Origin: Pseudomonadota bacterium
GTDB lineage: Bacteria; Desulfobacterota; Desulfovibrionia; Desulfovibrionales; Desulfomicrobiaceae
NCBI GenBank assembly: GCA_023393525.1
Contig: JAEWKZ010000064.1
Coordinates: 1-56,589 of the forward strand
Length of the DNA stretch: 56,589 bases
Direction: 5' to 3'
Shown in pieces: positions 42,599-50,776 of the stretch (positions are counted from its first letter, which is position 1; each line of letters opens with the position of its first letter). The translations under genes were made by a program, and so were the position numbers. Under the pieces are notes generated by a model. That model did not search any database and was not told the origin of the DNA. It worked only from the letters and a program-made list of their open reading frames with translations.

Positions 42599-44794
42599 AT
42601 GAACACCCGCAAACACGACGCCAGAGGCGACCTGGAGATGCAGCTGAAAGAATGCAGACAGGAGCTGGAAAAACTCCGCGCCCTCCATGACCGGCAGGGT
42701 CGTCCCGCAGAGCACGCGCCTGAGGAGGGGGCCAGACTCACACGGCTGGTCGAGGAGCTGGATCGGGCCAAACAGCTGGCCGAGTCCGCAAGCGGGATGA
42801 AATCGCAGTTCCTGGCCAACTTCAGTCATGAGATCCGCACCCCCATGAACGCCATCATCGGCATGACGGACGTGGTGCTGGGCACGAAGGTCACGCCGGA
42901 GCAGCACCGCGCCCTGACCATCGTCAAGAACGCCTCGGAATCCCTGCTCAATCTCATCAACGGGGTTCTCGACCTCTCCAAGATCGAGGCCGGACAGTTC
43001 GCTCTGGAAATCCGGCCTTTCGACCTGCGCGCCGAAGTCGAACGGACCGTCAGCACCCTCGGGCTGACGGCCGCCGAAAAAGGCCTGGAGCTGATCTGCC
43101 ACCTGCCTCCGGACATGCCCCGGCACATGCAGGGCGATCCCATCCGCCTGCGCCAGGTGCTCATGAACCTGCTCGGCAACGCCCTCAAGTTCACCCCGTC
43201 GGGCCATGTCCGCTGCTCCTGCCGGGTGGAACCGACGGGTGATGACGACTGTGTGGTTCATTTTCAGATCGAGGACACCGGCATCGGCATTCCGGCGGAC
43301 AAGATCGGAACCATCTTCGAGGATTTCACCCAGGTCGACAGCTCCTCCACCCGCGTTTACGGCGGAACGGGGCTCGGTCTGTCCATCTCGCGCAAGCTGG
43401 TGCGGCTCATGGGCGGCGACATATCGGTGCACAGCAGTCCCGGGCAGGGCAGCGCCTTTGCGTTCCACGCGCGCATGGGCCGGGTTTCAGAGCCCGACAC
43501 GGCCCATGCCGGGGTCTTCGATCACGCGGCCACGGTACTGGTCGTGGCCAACAACCCGCTGATCCGGAGTCATGTCAGGGAGTTGCTCTCTTTCTGGGGC
43601 CTCGACGCCGAGGACGCGGACTGCCTGGAATGCATGGGCCGAGAGGGAAAAAACGTCGATCTCGCGATCATCGACACGGACTTCGGCGACTTCGCCTGCA
43701 TGGAACTCATGCTTGCGGGCGGGACCCTGCATGAGGTCCCGAGCATCGTTCTGACCCAGCTTGGCGACACGTCCACCACTTCCGGCACGGGGCGGGTAAA
43801 GGCCGTGCTGACCAAACCCCTGCTCCAGGACGAATTGCTGCGCGCCCTGGCCCGGGTTTTCGGTCTGCGCCTGCATCTGCCGGACAACCAACCCACTGAG
43901 CGGAATCTGCCCCGGCTGCGCCCGCTCGAAATCCTGCTGGTCGACGACGTGGCCACCAACCGGGAGCTGGCCGGACTGCTGCTCGGCAAGATGGGGCACA
44001 AGGTCCACGAAGCCAGCGACGGCCTGGACGTACTGACCATGGTCAGCAGGCACGCCTATGATCTGATCCTCATGGACCTGCAGATGCCGGTCATGGACGG
44101 GTTCACCGCCACAGCCGTCATTCGCGCCTGCGAACAGGGCTTGGCCGCGCCCACGGACATGGACGACAGTTTTCTGGTGCGGGCCGTGCGCGAAAAAGTC
44201 CAGGGCACGCGCACGCCCATCGTGGCCATGACCGCCCACGCCCTGCTCGAAGACAAGGAACGCTGCCTGGGCATAGGCATGGACGGCTATCTGACCAAGC
44301 CCTTGCGTCTGGATGACGTGCACGCCATCTTGAGCCTCTTCAGCGAGCCCATCGACTTCGTTGGGCCGTATACGGACGAAGCGCCCGAACTCTCGCCCCC
44401 ACCGCCGACACATCCACTTCCATCATCCGCCCCGGTCGCCGGTTACATCGAACGCATACTGGCCGCGCTGAGCGCCCAGTACGAACTCGACCGGGAAGAG
44501 GCCATGCCGCTCATCCACAGCCTGGCCGAAACCCTGATCGCGCACGAGCAGGGACTCAGAAATTGCCTGGACCCCACAAAGGCGGACACGCTCATGCACC
44601 ATGCCCACAGCATAAAAGGCGTGCTCTTGAACATGGGCTTGACCGAGGAAGGCCTCATGGCCAAGAACGTGGAGGAATCGGCCCGCGCGGGCGCGAGCCC
44701 CGAAAGCCTGCGCCAGGAGGCCGAGAACCTGCTGCTGACAACGCGGGACATTCTCGAAGAACTGCACGTCGCCCTTGGCGGCGAACACACTTGA
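42599..44794 (+). CDS. Hybrid sensor histidine kinase (HisKA-HATPase-pseudoreceiver-receiver-Hpt), soluble
   Basis: The 731-residue protein has no membrane helix. After a short coiled coil (about 10-65) comes HisKA with H77 ('ANFSHEIRTPMNAIIGMTDV') and HATPase motifs ('NLLGNALKFTPSG', 'DTGIGIPADKIGTIFEDF', 'GGTGLGLSISRKLV'). The first receiver (about 313-422) has Asn-Asn in place of the acidic pair ('VLVVANNPLIRSH') but keeps 'LTKP'. The second receiver is intact (D449/D450, phospho-Asp about 493 'LILMDLQMPVMDG'). A C-terminal Hpt domain follows ('MHHAHSIKGVLLNMG', His about 670). It is a BarA/ArcB-type phosphorelay. ATG 42599 is used; a TTG at 42485 is the alternative. No sensor input domain is recognisable. 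Confidence 0.88.
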   Translation: MNTRKHDARGDLEMQLKECRQELEKLRALHDRQGRPAEHAPEEGARLTRLVEELDRAKQLAESASGMKSQFLANFSHEIRTPMNAIIGMTDVVLGTKVTPEQHRALTIVKNASESLLNLINGVLDLSKIEAGQFALEIRPFDLRAEVERTVSTLGLTAAEKGLELICHLPPDMPRHMQGDPIRLRQVLMNLLGNALKFTPSGHVRCSCRVEPTGDDDCVVHFQIEDTGIGIPADKIGTIFEDFTQVDSSSTRVYGGTGLGLSISRKLVRLMGGDISVHSSPGQGSAFAFHARMGRVSEPDTAHAGVFDHAATVLVVANNPLIRSHVRELLSFWGLDAEDADCLECMGREGKNVDLAIIDTDFGDFACMELMLAGGTLHEVPSIVLTQLGDTSTTSGTGRVKAVLTKPLLQDELLRALARVFGLRLHLPDNQPTERNLPRLRPLEILLVDDVATNRELAGLLLGKMGHKVHEASDGLDVLTMVSRHAYDLILMDLQMPVMDGFTATAVIRACEQGLAAPTDMDDSFLVRAVREKVQGTRTPIVAMTAHALLEDKERCLGIGMDGYLTKPLRLDDVHAILSLFSEPIDFVGPYTDEAPELSPPPPTHPLPSSAPVAGYIERILAALSAQYELDREEAMPLIHSLAETLIAHEQGLRNCLDPTKADTLMHHAHSIKGVLLNMGLTEEGLMAKNVEESARAGASPESLRQEAENLLLTTRDILEELHVALGGEHT

Positions 44795-44804
44795 AGGAGA
44801 CAGC

Positions 44805-45497
44805 ATGAACACTCTGACCTGGCATGGCCACTCGGCCTTCGCCATCACGACCAATGGAAAGACCATCCTCGTCGACCCCTGGTTCGACGGCAACCCCTCG
44901 GCCAAGGCCGCGTCGGAGAACATCGAGGCCGACCTGGTCCTGGTGACCCACGACCACGGCGACCATGTGGGCCAGGCTCTCGACATCTGCAAGCGCACCG
45001 GCGCGAGCCTGGGCTGCATCGTGGAACTGGCCGCCAAGCTCAAGGCCCAGGGGCTGCCGGACAGCCAGGTCTTGAACGGCATCGGCTTCAACATCGGCGG
45101 CACGGTGACCCACCAGGGCATCAGCGTGACCATGACCCAGGCCCACCACTCCTGCGAGTCGGGCGTGCCCACGGGTTTCATCATCCGCCTGGAAGACGGC
45201 TACACGGTCTACCACGCCGGGGACACGGGCGTCTTCTCGTCCATGGCCCTGTGGGGCAAGCTCTACAAGATCGACCTGGCCCTTCTGCCCATCGGCGGCG
45301 TATTCACCATGGACCCGGCCCAGGCGGCCCTGGCGGCCATGATGCTCAGGTGCAAGAAGATTTTGCCCATGCACTGGGGCACATTCCCGGCCCTGGAGCA
45401 GAACGTGGATGCTTTCAGAAAGGAACTGGACAAGCTCGGCCTGGCCGAAAGCCTCATGCAGGCGGAGGTCGGAGTGCCCCTGGGGCTGGTGGGCTGA
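44805..45497 (+). CDS. Metal-dependent hydrolase, UPF0173 (UlaG-like metallo-beta-lactamase fold)
   Basis: The 230-residue protein has the MBL-fold metal motif 'THDHGDHVG' near residue 48, a second His at 'MTQAHHSCESG' near residue 105, Asp in 'YHAGDTGVFSSM' near residue 133, and a late His in 'ILPMHWGTFPAL' near residue 188. The N-terminus 'LTWHGHSAFAI' is the UPF0173/UlaG signature. The substrate is unknown. ATG 44805 has an AAGGAGA site; it starts 10 bases after the hybrid kinase and may be cotranscribed. Confidence 0.9.
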   Translation: MNTLTWHGHSAFAITTNGKTILVDPWFDGNPSAKAASENIEADLVLVTHDHGDHVGQALDICKRTGASLGCIVELAAKLKAQGLPDSQVLNGIGFNIGGTVTHQGISVTMTQAHHSCESGVPTGFIIRLEDGYTVYHAGDTGVFSSMALWGKLYKIDLALLPIGGVFTMDPAQAALAAMMLRCKKILPMHWGTFPALEQNVDAFRKELDKLGLAESLMQAEVGVPLGLVG

Positions 45498-45531
45498 GCG
45501 GCTGGCGGGAATCTCCCGCAGAGACAAGGAC

Positions 45532-45571
45532 AAGGCGGCCCGGTCGATCACAAGACCGGGCCGCCTTGCTT
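45532..45571. terminator. Intrinsic terminator between the hydrolase and trpB
   Basis: AAGGCGGCCCGGTC (45532-45545) pairs perfectly with GACCGGGCCGCCTT (45554-45567), followed on the plus strand by GCTTTTAG. It lies between convergent genes and overlaps the trpB stop region. Confidence 0.88.
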
Positions 45572-46780
<1,209 letters not shown>

Positions 46781-46802
46781 GAGGAGTCTCCTTGGGGTTC
46801 GA

Positions 46803-46904
46803 ATAAAAAAACCGCGGTCAGTCTGCACTGCCGCGGTTGGTATTTTGCTCATCCTTTGATGGATTTCAGGCCAAGACGCATCCCACGGCATGTCTCGCAT
46901 GCCG
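46803..46904 (-). promoter_or_regulatory. trp attenuator upstream of trpB
   Basis: Read on the minus strand. Region 1 CGGCATG (46904-46898) pairs with region 2 CATGCCG (46892-46886) right after the tandem Trp codons. Region 2 extended (46892-46883, CATGCCGTGG) can instead pair with region 3 CCGCGGCAGTG (46836-46826) over 10 pairs with one bulge. Region 3 can instead pair with region 4 (AACCGCGG/CCGCGGTT, 46831-46838 with 46810-46817, extended by CAG/CTG), which is followed by seven T residues. This is the full terminator/antiterminator logic of Trp-codon attenuation. Confidence 0.9.
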
Positions 46905-46943
46905 CCACCAAAGAAGGGAGATGCCGCTGGCCGTGGTATTCAT
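46866..46943 (-). CDS. trpL: trp leader peptide with tandem Trp codons (25 aa)
   Basis: The ATG at 46943 opens a 25-codon frame ending at TGA 46868-46866. Codons 12 and 13 are TGG TGG ('GISLLWWRHARHAVG'). The pair sits directly before attenuator region 1, so a ribosome stalled for lack of charged tRNA-Trp would cover region 1 and free region 2 to form the antiterminator. A TTGACA -35-like box lies upstream at 46980-46975, but I see no good -10 box and only a weak ribosome site. It is too short for ordinary gene finding. Confidence 0.85.
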   Translation of the reverse strand: MNTTASGISLLWWRHARHAVGCVLA

Positions 46944-47035
46944 GGCTAAAATTTCTGCCTCTGCACTGAGCGTTTGTCAAGCCATAATCGATCGGATACA
47001 CAGATGCGGCACGATCACCCAAGGAGATTTTCAGC

Positions 47036-47386
47036 ATGATCACCAAAAACGACGACACCCGATGGCACGAGCTCATCCCGGGCATCAGCGTCAGCACCCT
47101 GGTTCACGGGGACAAGACCCTCATGGCCCGTTTCGAGCTCAAAGAGCACTCGTATCTTCCCATCCATTCCCACATGCACGAACAGACCGGCTATCTGATC
47201 TCGGGCCACATGACCATGACCATCGGCAATCAGGAACATCATTTCGGCCCCGGCGACAGCTGGTGCATCGCTCCCGGCGTGGAGCACGGCGCGGTCATCC
47301 ATGAAACCTGCCTGGCCATCGAGGTATTCTCCCCGGTGCGCGAGGACTACAAGCCCTACCTGCCGGCGAATAAAAGCCGTTCATGA
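47036..47386 (+). CDS. Cupin-domain protein
   Basis: The 116-residue protein is a single conserved-barrel cupin. Motif 1 reads 'LPIHSHMHEQTGYLISGHM' (His, His, Glu-type metal ligands near residues 43-49), and motif 2 'HFGPGDSWCIAPGVEHGAVI' has His near 83. It should bind one metal ion; the function is unknown (sensor, isomerase or sugar-binding forms exist). ATG 47036 has an AAGGAG site. It overlaps the RluA-family gene by 4 bases and is divergent from trpL/trpB. Confidence 0.88.
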   Translation: MITKNDDTRWHELIPGISVSTLVHGDKTLMARFELKEHSYLPIHSHMHEQTGYLISGHMTMTIGNQEHHFGPGDSWCIAPGVEHGAVIHETCLAIEVFSPVREDYKPYLPANKSRS

Positions 47387-48228
47387 GCAGCGCATCCTTT
47401 TCACGCACCTTCACGGTGGAAGAAGCCGCTGCCGCCTGCGACATCCTGGCGAAGCTGACCGGACTGCCCAAGGCCCGCATCAAGGACTGCATGACCAAGG
47501 GCGGCGTGTGGCGGTCCCGCCCCGGACGCTCGACGTCCCGGCTGCGGCGGGCCTCCGCGGAAGTCGAACCCGGCGAGCGCCTGGAGATCAATTACGATCC
47601 CGCCCTGCTGGCCCTGGTTCCGGCCCAGCCGGAACTCATTGCCAAGGCCAGGCACTATTCCGTCTGGAACAAGCCCGCCGGAGTCCTGTCCCAGGGCACC
47701 CGCTTCGCGGACCACTGCACCCTGCCCCGTCTGGCCCAGGCCGAACTCGGCTCCCGAAACGAATTGCACCCGGTCCACCGCCTGGACCGCGAAGCACGCG
47801 GAATCATGCTCCTGGCCCACGACGGCAAGGCGGCCGCCAAACTGGGGGAACTTTTTCGCCAAGGCGCGGTAATCAAGGAATATGCGGCCATCGTGCGCGG
47901 CATTCCGGACTGGACGGACATCGAGGCAACCGATCCCCTGGACGGCAAAGAGGCGCGTTCGCGCTTTCATGTAGTCCAGAGCGACCCGGCCTCGGACATG
48001 ACCCTGCTGCTGGCCCGCATCGACACCGGACGCAAGCACCAGATCCGCCGCCACCTTTGCGGCCTGGGACATCCCGTCATGGGTGATCCGCGCTACGGTC
48101 GCGGCACCAGGCGGGTGCAGGAGCTGCAGCTTGTGGCCAGAAGCCTGGCCTTCACCTGCCCGTTCACGAACGCACCCAAGCAATGGGCCGTGCCGGATCT
48201 TCCTTTCCCCCTGACGTTTTCTGACTGA
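47383..48228 (+). CDS. RluA-family RNA pseudouridine synthase
   Basis: The 281-residue protein has the RluA catalytic segment 'HPVHRLDREARGIMLLAHDG' near residue 126 with the catalytic Asp in 'HRLDRE'. 'WNKPAGVLSQG' near residue 90, 'YAAIVRGIPD' near 167, and 'IDTGRKHQIRRHLCGLGHPV' near 211 complete the fold. An N-terminal S4-like region may be present ('ARIKDCMTKGGVWRS'). The RNA target is not predictable. The stop codon and last residues ('TFSD') are formed by a fragment of the structured repeat family (TCTGACTGA), so the natural C-terminus may have been altered. Confidence 0.9.
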   Translation: MSSASFSRTFTVEEAAAACDILAKLTGLPKARIKDCMTKGGVWRSRPGRSTSRLRRASAEVEPGERLEINYDPALLALVPAQPELIAKARHYSVWNKPAGVLSQGTRFADHCTLPRLAQAELGSRNELHPVHRLDREARGIMLLAHDGKAAAKLGELFRQGAVIKEYAAIVRGIPDWTDIEATDPLDGKEARSRFHVVQSDPASDMTLLLARIDTGRKHQIRRHLCGLGHPVMGDPRYGRGTRRVQELQLVARSLAFTCPFTNAPKQWAVPDLPFPLTFSD

Positions 48229-48260
48229 GCCAGACCGCCTTTGTTGAATCCTTGTCTGAC
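48220..48260 (+). repeat. Structured dispersed element, partial copy (left half only)
   Basis: TCTGACTGAGCCAG at 48220-48233, followed by a GTTGAATC inner-arm-like segment (48243-48250), matches the left junction and left inner arm of copies 2 and 3. The right half is missing. The element supplies the stop codon of the RluA-family gene and lies about 65 bases before full copy 3. Confidence 0.65.
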
Positions 48261-48324
48261 GCGCCGAGGTCTGGGTTTCAGGTTTTGCTTTCAGATTTTC
48301 CAAACCGCGTGCTCGGCGCCTCAA

Positions 48325-48499
48325 GGTCCGTTGTCGTCATGGTCTTGAGGTGCGTCGGCTGTCTGACTGAGCCAGGCGTCGTTTGTTGAATCGTTGCCCC
48401 ATGTCCGGTCCGGGTATTGCGCACTGCACGCAACGATTCAACTCTACGAGGCCGGCGAAGGAGTTCCGGCGGGCCTCAAGGCCATGACGACAACGGACC
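48325..48499 (+). repeat. Structured dispersed element, copy 3
   Basis: Outer arms 48325-48358 and 48466-48499 form a 34-bp stem with one mismatch and three G-U pairs. Inner arms 48385-48397 and 48430-48442 (GTTGAATCGTTGC and its complement) pair perfectly. The left junction is 48359-48384 (26 bases, CTGTCTGACTGAGCC first) and the right junction 48443-48465 (23 bases, TCTACGAGGCCGGCGAAGG). Compared with copy 2 the outer stem shows a paired change (C-G to T-A at stem position 7). With the partial copy and the terminator it accounts for the 383-base gap between the RluA-family gene and the rhodanese gene; no gene is seen in it. Confidence 0.85.
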
Positions 48500-48522
48500 G
48501 CTTACCGCAATAGGATTCCCAC

Positions 48523-48561
48523 AAAAAAATGTCACCTCCTCATTCAAGGGGATGACATTTT
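48523..48561 (-). terminator. Terminator of the rhodanese gene
   Basis: On the minus strand AAAATGTCA (48561-48553) pairs with TGACATTTT (48534-48526), with partial inner pairing, followed by a run of T (A-run 48523-48529). It lies 50 bases after the rhodanese stop at 48612. Confidence 0.75.
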
Positions 48562-48611
48562 CTTGCGCAACAACAGTTTTAAATATTTTATCAACTATTT
48601 TAATACATAAT

Positions 48612-49028
48612 TTAAAATGACGTATACACTGTCGGCAATCCAGCGTTGACCCATTCATCAAATCCGCCATCCAAAATATACATGTCTGAAAATCTCAGCT
48701 TCTCCATGGCCCTCAAAGCAAGCGGACTTTGCCTGCCCTTCTGACAATAAAGAAGAATTTTTGCATCTCTATCCAATTGAGAAATAATTCTTTTAAATTT
48801 CGTATCATAATAATGAACCAGCTTTGCGCCTTCGATGTGCCCATCATCAAACTCATTTTTCGACCGTAGATCAATAATGATGAATTGTGGATTCTCCTTG
48901 TTCGCTTCGATCATTTTTTGTGCTTCAAGCGGAGGCAGCAAATGCTCGCTTGCGGATGCGATGCCTGAAGCAAAGAAGAATATCCCGAAAAAAAGCACAA
49001 GAAACGCATACCTACCTGAATTTCCCAT
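48612..49028 (-). CDS. Exported rhodanese-domain protein
   Basis: The 138-residue product has a signal peptide ('YAFLVLFFGIFFFASGIASA', about residues 7-27) and one rhodanese domain. The domain shows 'FIIIDLRSKNEFDDGHIEGA' near residue 50, an active-site loop with Cys in 'ILLYCQKGRQSPLALRAMEK' near residue 93, and 'MYILDGGFDEWVNAGLPTVY' at the end. It should act on sulfur compounds outside the cytoplasm. The ATG at 49028 begins the signal peptide; the open frame continues upstream without family similarity. Base composition is clearly more AT-rich than its neighbours, which suggests transfer from elsewhere. Confidence 0.82.
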   Translation of the reverse strand: MGNSGRYAFLVLFFGIFFFASGIASASEHLLPPLEAQKMIEANKENPQFIIIDLRSKNEFDDGHIEGAKLVHYYDTKFKRIISQLDRDAKILLYCQKGRQSPLALRAMEKLRFSDMYILDGGFDEWVNAGLPTVYTSF

Positions 49029-49505
49029 AATCCATCCGTTTGCTAAAGCGAAATTGGGCGTATCTATTTGAAATCCGACACAACCATTATCTATGTTTTT
49101 TTGAGCTTTCGCGCAACCAGCCGTGTCTGTGAGCAAGACGAACAGCCCGACCCGGCCACGCTGCGCAGCGCACATGCCGGACCGTGGACGAATTTGCTGG
49201 CCCCTCGCCAATAGCGCAAGAACAGTCACGGTCACCCGCAACGTCCACTCCCTTCACCACGCCCGATCCGCGAGCCACTCTTCGCGGCTCTGGCTTCTAA
49301 CAGGCCGAAAGTGCAGAGTTTGTAGCGCATTTTGGGCCAGCATTGCCAATTTTTCCCCTGTGCGCTATGTCGGAAGTAACCAGGAAATTCACGTTGCGCC
49401 GCAATGCTCAACCCCCAATGCCCATCATTTTCGAATTTTCTTGTTTGGACCAGGGTCACGGGGAACCCTAAACCTGTTTCTTAACTTTTTTCCATGGAGG
49501 TCAGC
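49029..49505. other. Gene-free region between the rhodanese and a small hypothetical gene
   Basis: These 477 bases hold both divergent promoters. The first ~80 bases are AT-rich like the rhodanese gene; the rest is of ordinary composition. There is no supported coding sequence, tRNA or clear repeat. The last bases contain the GGAGG site of the next gene. Confidence 0.4.
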
Positions 49506-49892
49506 ATGACACGACAACTGTCTTTCAAGGCGCAACAGCGCGAGGTGGAACCGCATTACCGCAACCAGATCGACGCAGCCGAATCCACGGAAGACGTGAA
49601 AAAGTTTTACGAACGCACGATCTCCGACTTCTTGAACAGGGCCATAGGCGACCAGATAGAAGTGCAGCCCGGGGACGTGGTCCTCGATCCGGATGGCAAG
49701 CAAGGGTACACGGTGACGAAAAGGCTGCGCGACGACGAAACGTTCAACCGCATGCACGCCCAATCCGATCTGCCCGACATCATGCTGCTTTTGACCGAGA
49801 GAGCGCTGAACAGACATAAATACCTCGTCACCAAGCAGCCGGACAAGACGGAAAAGAAAATATTCCCGGTGCCCGGGCCCCGCAGAAACTAG
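49506..49892 (+). CDS. Hypothetical cytoplasmic protein (128 aa)
   Basis: I do not recognise a family. ATG 49506 has a GGAGG site 6 bases upstream. The protein is hydrophilic and charged ('AQQREVEPHYRNQIDAAEST', 'DVKKFYERTISDFLNRAIGD'), with a beta-type middle ('IEVQPGDVVLDPDGKQGYTV') and a basic tail ('TEKKIFPVPGPRRN'). It has no Cys and no membrane or signal segment. Codon use matches the GC-rich genes. It is a single gene, 346 bases before uspA. Confidence 0.65.
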   Translation: MTRQLSFKAQQREVEPHYRNQIDAAESTEDVKKFYERTISDFLNRAIGDQIEVQPGDVVLDPDGKQGYTVTKRLRDDETFNRMHAQSDLPDIMLLLTERALNRHKYLVTKQPDKTEKKIFPVPGPRRN

Positions 49893-50238
49893 GGGGGCCG
49901 GGCTTGTCCAACGGGCCCGCGACGCCGAAGCGGCCGTATAGCAAACGTCGTGGCCGAACCGGTGCTCGTCCGGATTCGCAGACCAGGTTTATCCTGGCCT
50001 CATTTCCTAGTCGGACGCAGGCCAGTCTGCTGATTTTCCTGGCAATCGCTTCGTGGCGGTTCATTTTCAACAGGCGTTGCCAAAGCCCCTTGAGAGCGTT
50101 ATATTTACAAGTGAACATCGCCAGCTCGCCCAGACTCACGGCCCGAAACCCGCTGTAATTCCATCCCCTTTTGATTCGGACGATGTTTGATTTTGTCCCG
50201 CATGGAAGTCAAAAACCCGTAATAAGGAGGAAGACAGC
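49893..50238. other. Gene-free region upstream of uspA, with possible decayed minus-strand coding remnant
   Basis: Of these 346 bases, the minus strand from about 50160 down to 49910 can be read as 'SLGELAMFTCKYNALKGLWQ' and 'RHEAIARKISRLACV', which looks protein-like but has no ribosome site and runs into the end of the upstream gene. CCAGG-TTTAT-CCTGG near 49982-49996 is a small hairpin. The last bases hold the uspA promoter and its AAGGAGG site. I do not call a gene here. Confidence 0.35.
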
Positions 50239-50661
50239 ATGAAGATCCTGGCAGCGCTTGACCAATCGAACTACGCGACTCTGGTACTCAAAAAAGCTGT
50301 GGAAATTGCGGAAAAGGAAGGCGCGGAACTGACCGCCTTGACCATCTCCAACGCGCCGTTCACCAATTTGTATCTGGGGGAACTCTCGGGAGAATTTCTG
50401 GCTAAAATCCGCAAAAGCCTTGAGGACTCCGTGCAGCGGATCAAGGAGCAGGCCAAGGCGGCCAAGGCGGCTGTCAATGTCGTGGTCCAGGAAAGCCCCT
50501 CTCCTGCGGATGCCATCGTCGAATACGCGGAGAAAAACGGCATCGACCTCATCGTCATCGGCAACAAGGGAGCGGGAGCGGTGGAACGCTTCCTCATTGG
50601 CAGCGTTTCAAGCAAGGTTGTTTCACATGCCCCGTGCTCGGTCATGGTGGTCAAGAAGTAG
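50239..50661 (+). CDS. Universal stress protein (UspA family)
   Basis: The 140-residue protein has the UspA alpha/beta fold: 'MKILAALDQSNYATLVLKKA' at the start, and the ATP-binding-type loop 'LIVIGNKGAGAVERFLIGSV' (G-2x-G-9x-G-S/T pattern) near residue 105, ending 'VVSHAPCSVMVVKK'. It probably binds ATP and acts in stress survival; the exact role is not known. The ribosome site is TAAGGAGG. It is monocistronic with its own terminator. Confidence 0.93.
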   Translation: MKILAALDQSNYATLVLKKAVEIAEKEGAELTALTISNAPFTNLYLGELSGEFLAKIRKSLEDSVQRIKEQAKAAKAAVNVVVQESPSPADAIVEYAEKNGIDLIVIGNKGAGAVERFLIGSVSSKVVSHAPCSVMVVKK

Positions 50662-50706
50662 CAGAACAGTCGCGATTCTTCAAAAATGCCGACACTCTCA
50701 AACGTC

Positions 50707-50733
50707 AAAAAGCCCGACTGTATCGGGCTTTTT
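50707..50733. terminator. Bidirectional terminator between uspA and dxs
   Basis: AAAAAGCCCGA (50707-50717) pairs with TCGGGCTTTTT (50723-50733) around a 5-base loop, so there is a T-run on both strands. It serves the convergent uspA and dxs genes. Confidence 0.9.
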
Positions 50734-50776
50734 GGCGTGAAGACATGGTTGTCGCATCAAAAAAAGACGCCGGAAA

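Noticed and set aside
46781..46900. A 40-residue N-terminal extension of TrpB
   Set aside because: The frame is open but crosses the attenuator terminator, lacks family similarity, and the ATG at 46780 has a good ribosome site and the normal TrpB start.
48417..48620. A 67-codon plus-strand frame in the gap after the RluA-family gene
   Set aside because: It lies across structured element copy 3 and a terminator, has no ribosome site, and similar peptides appear wherever the element is translated.
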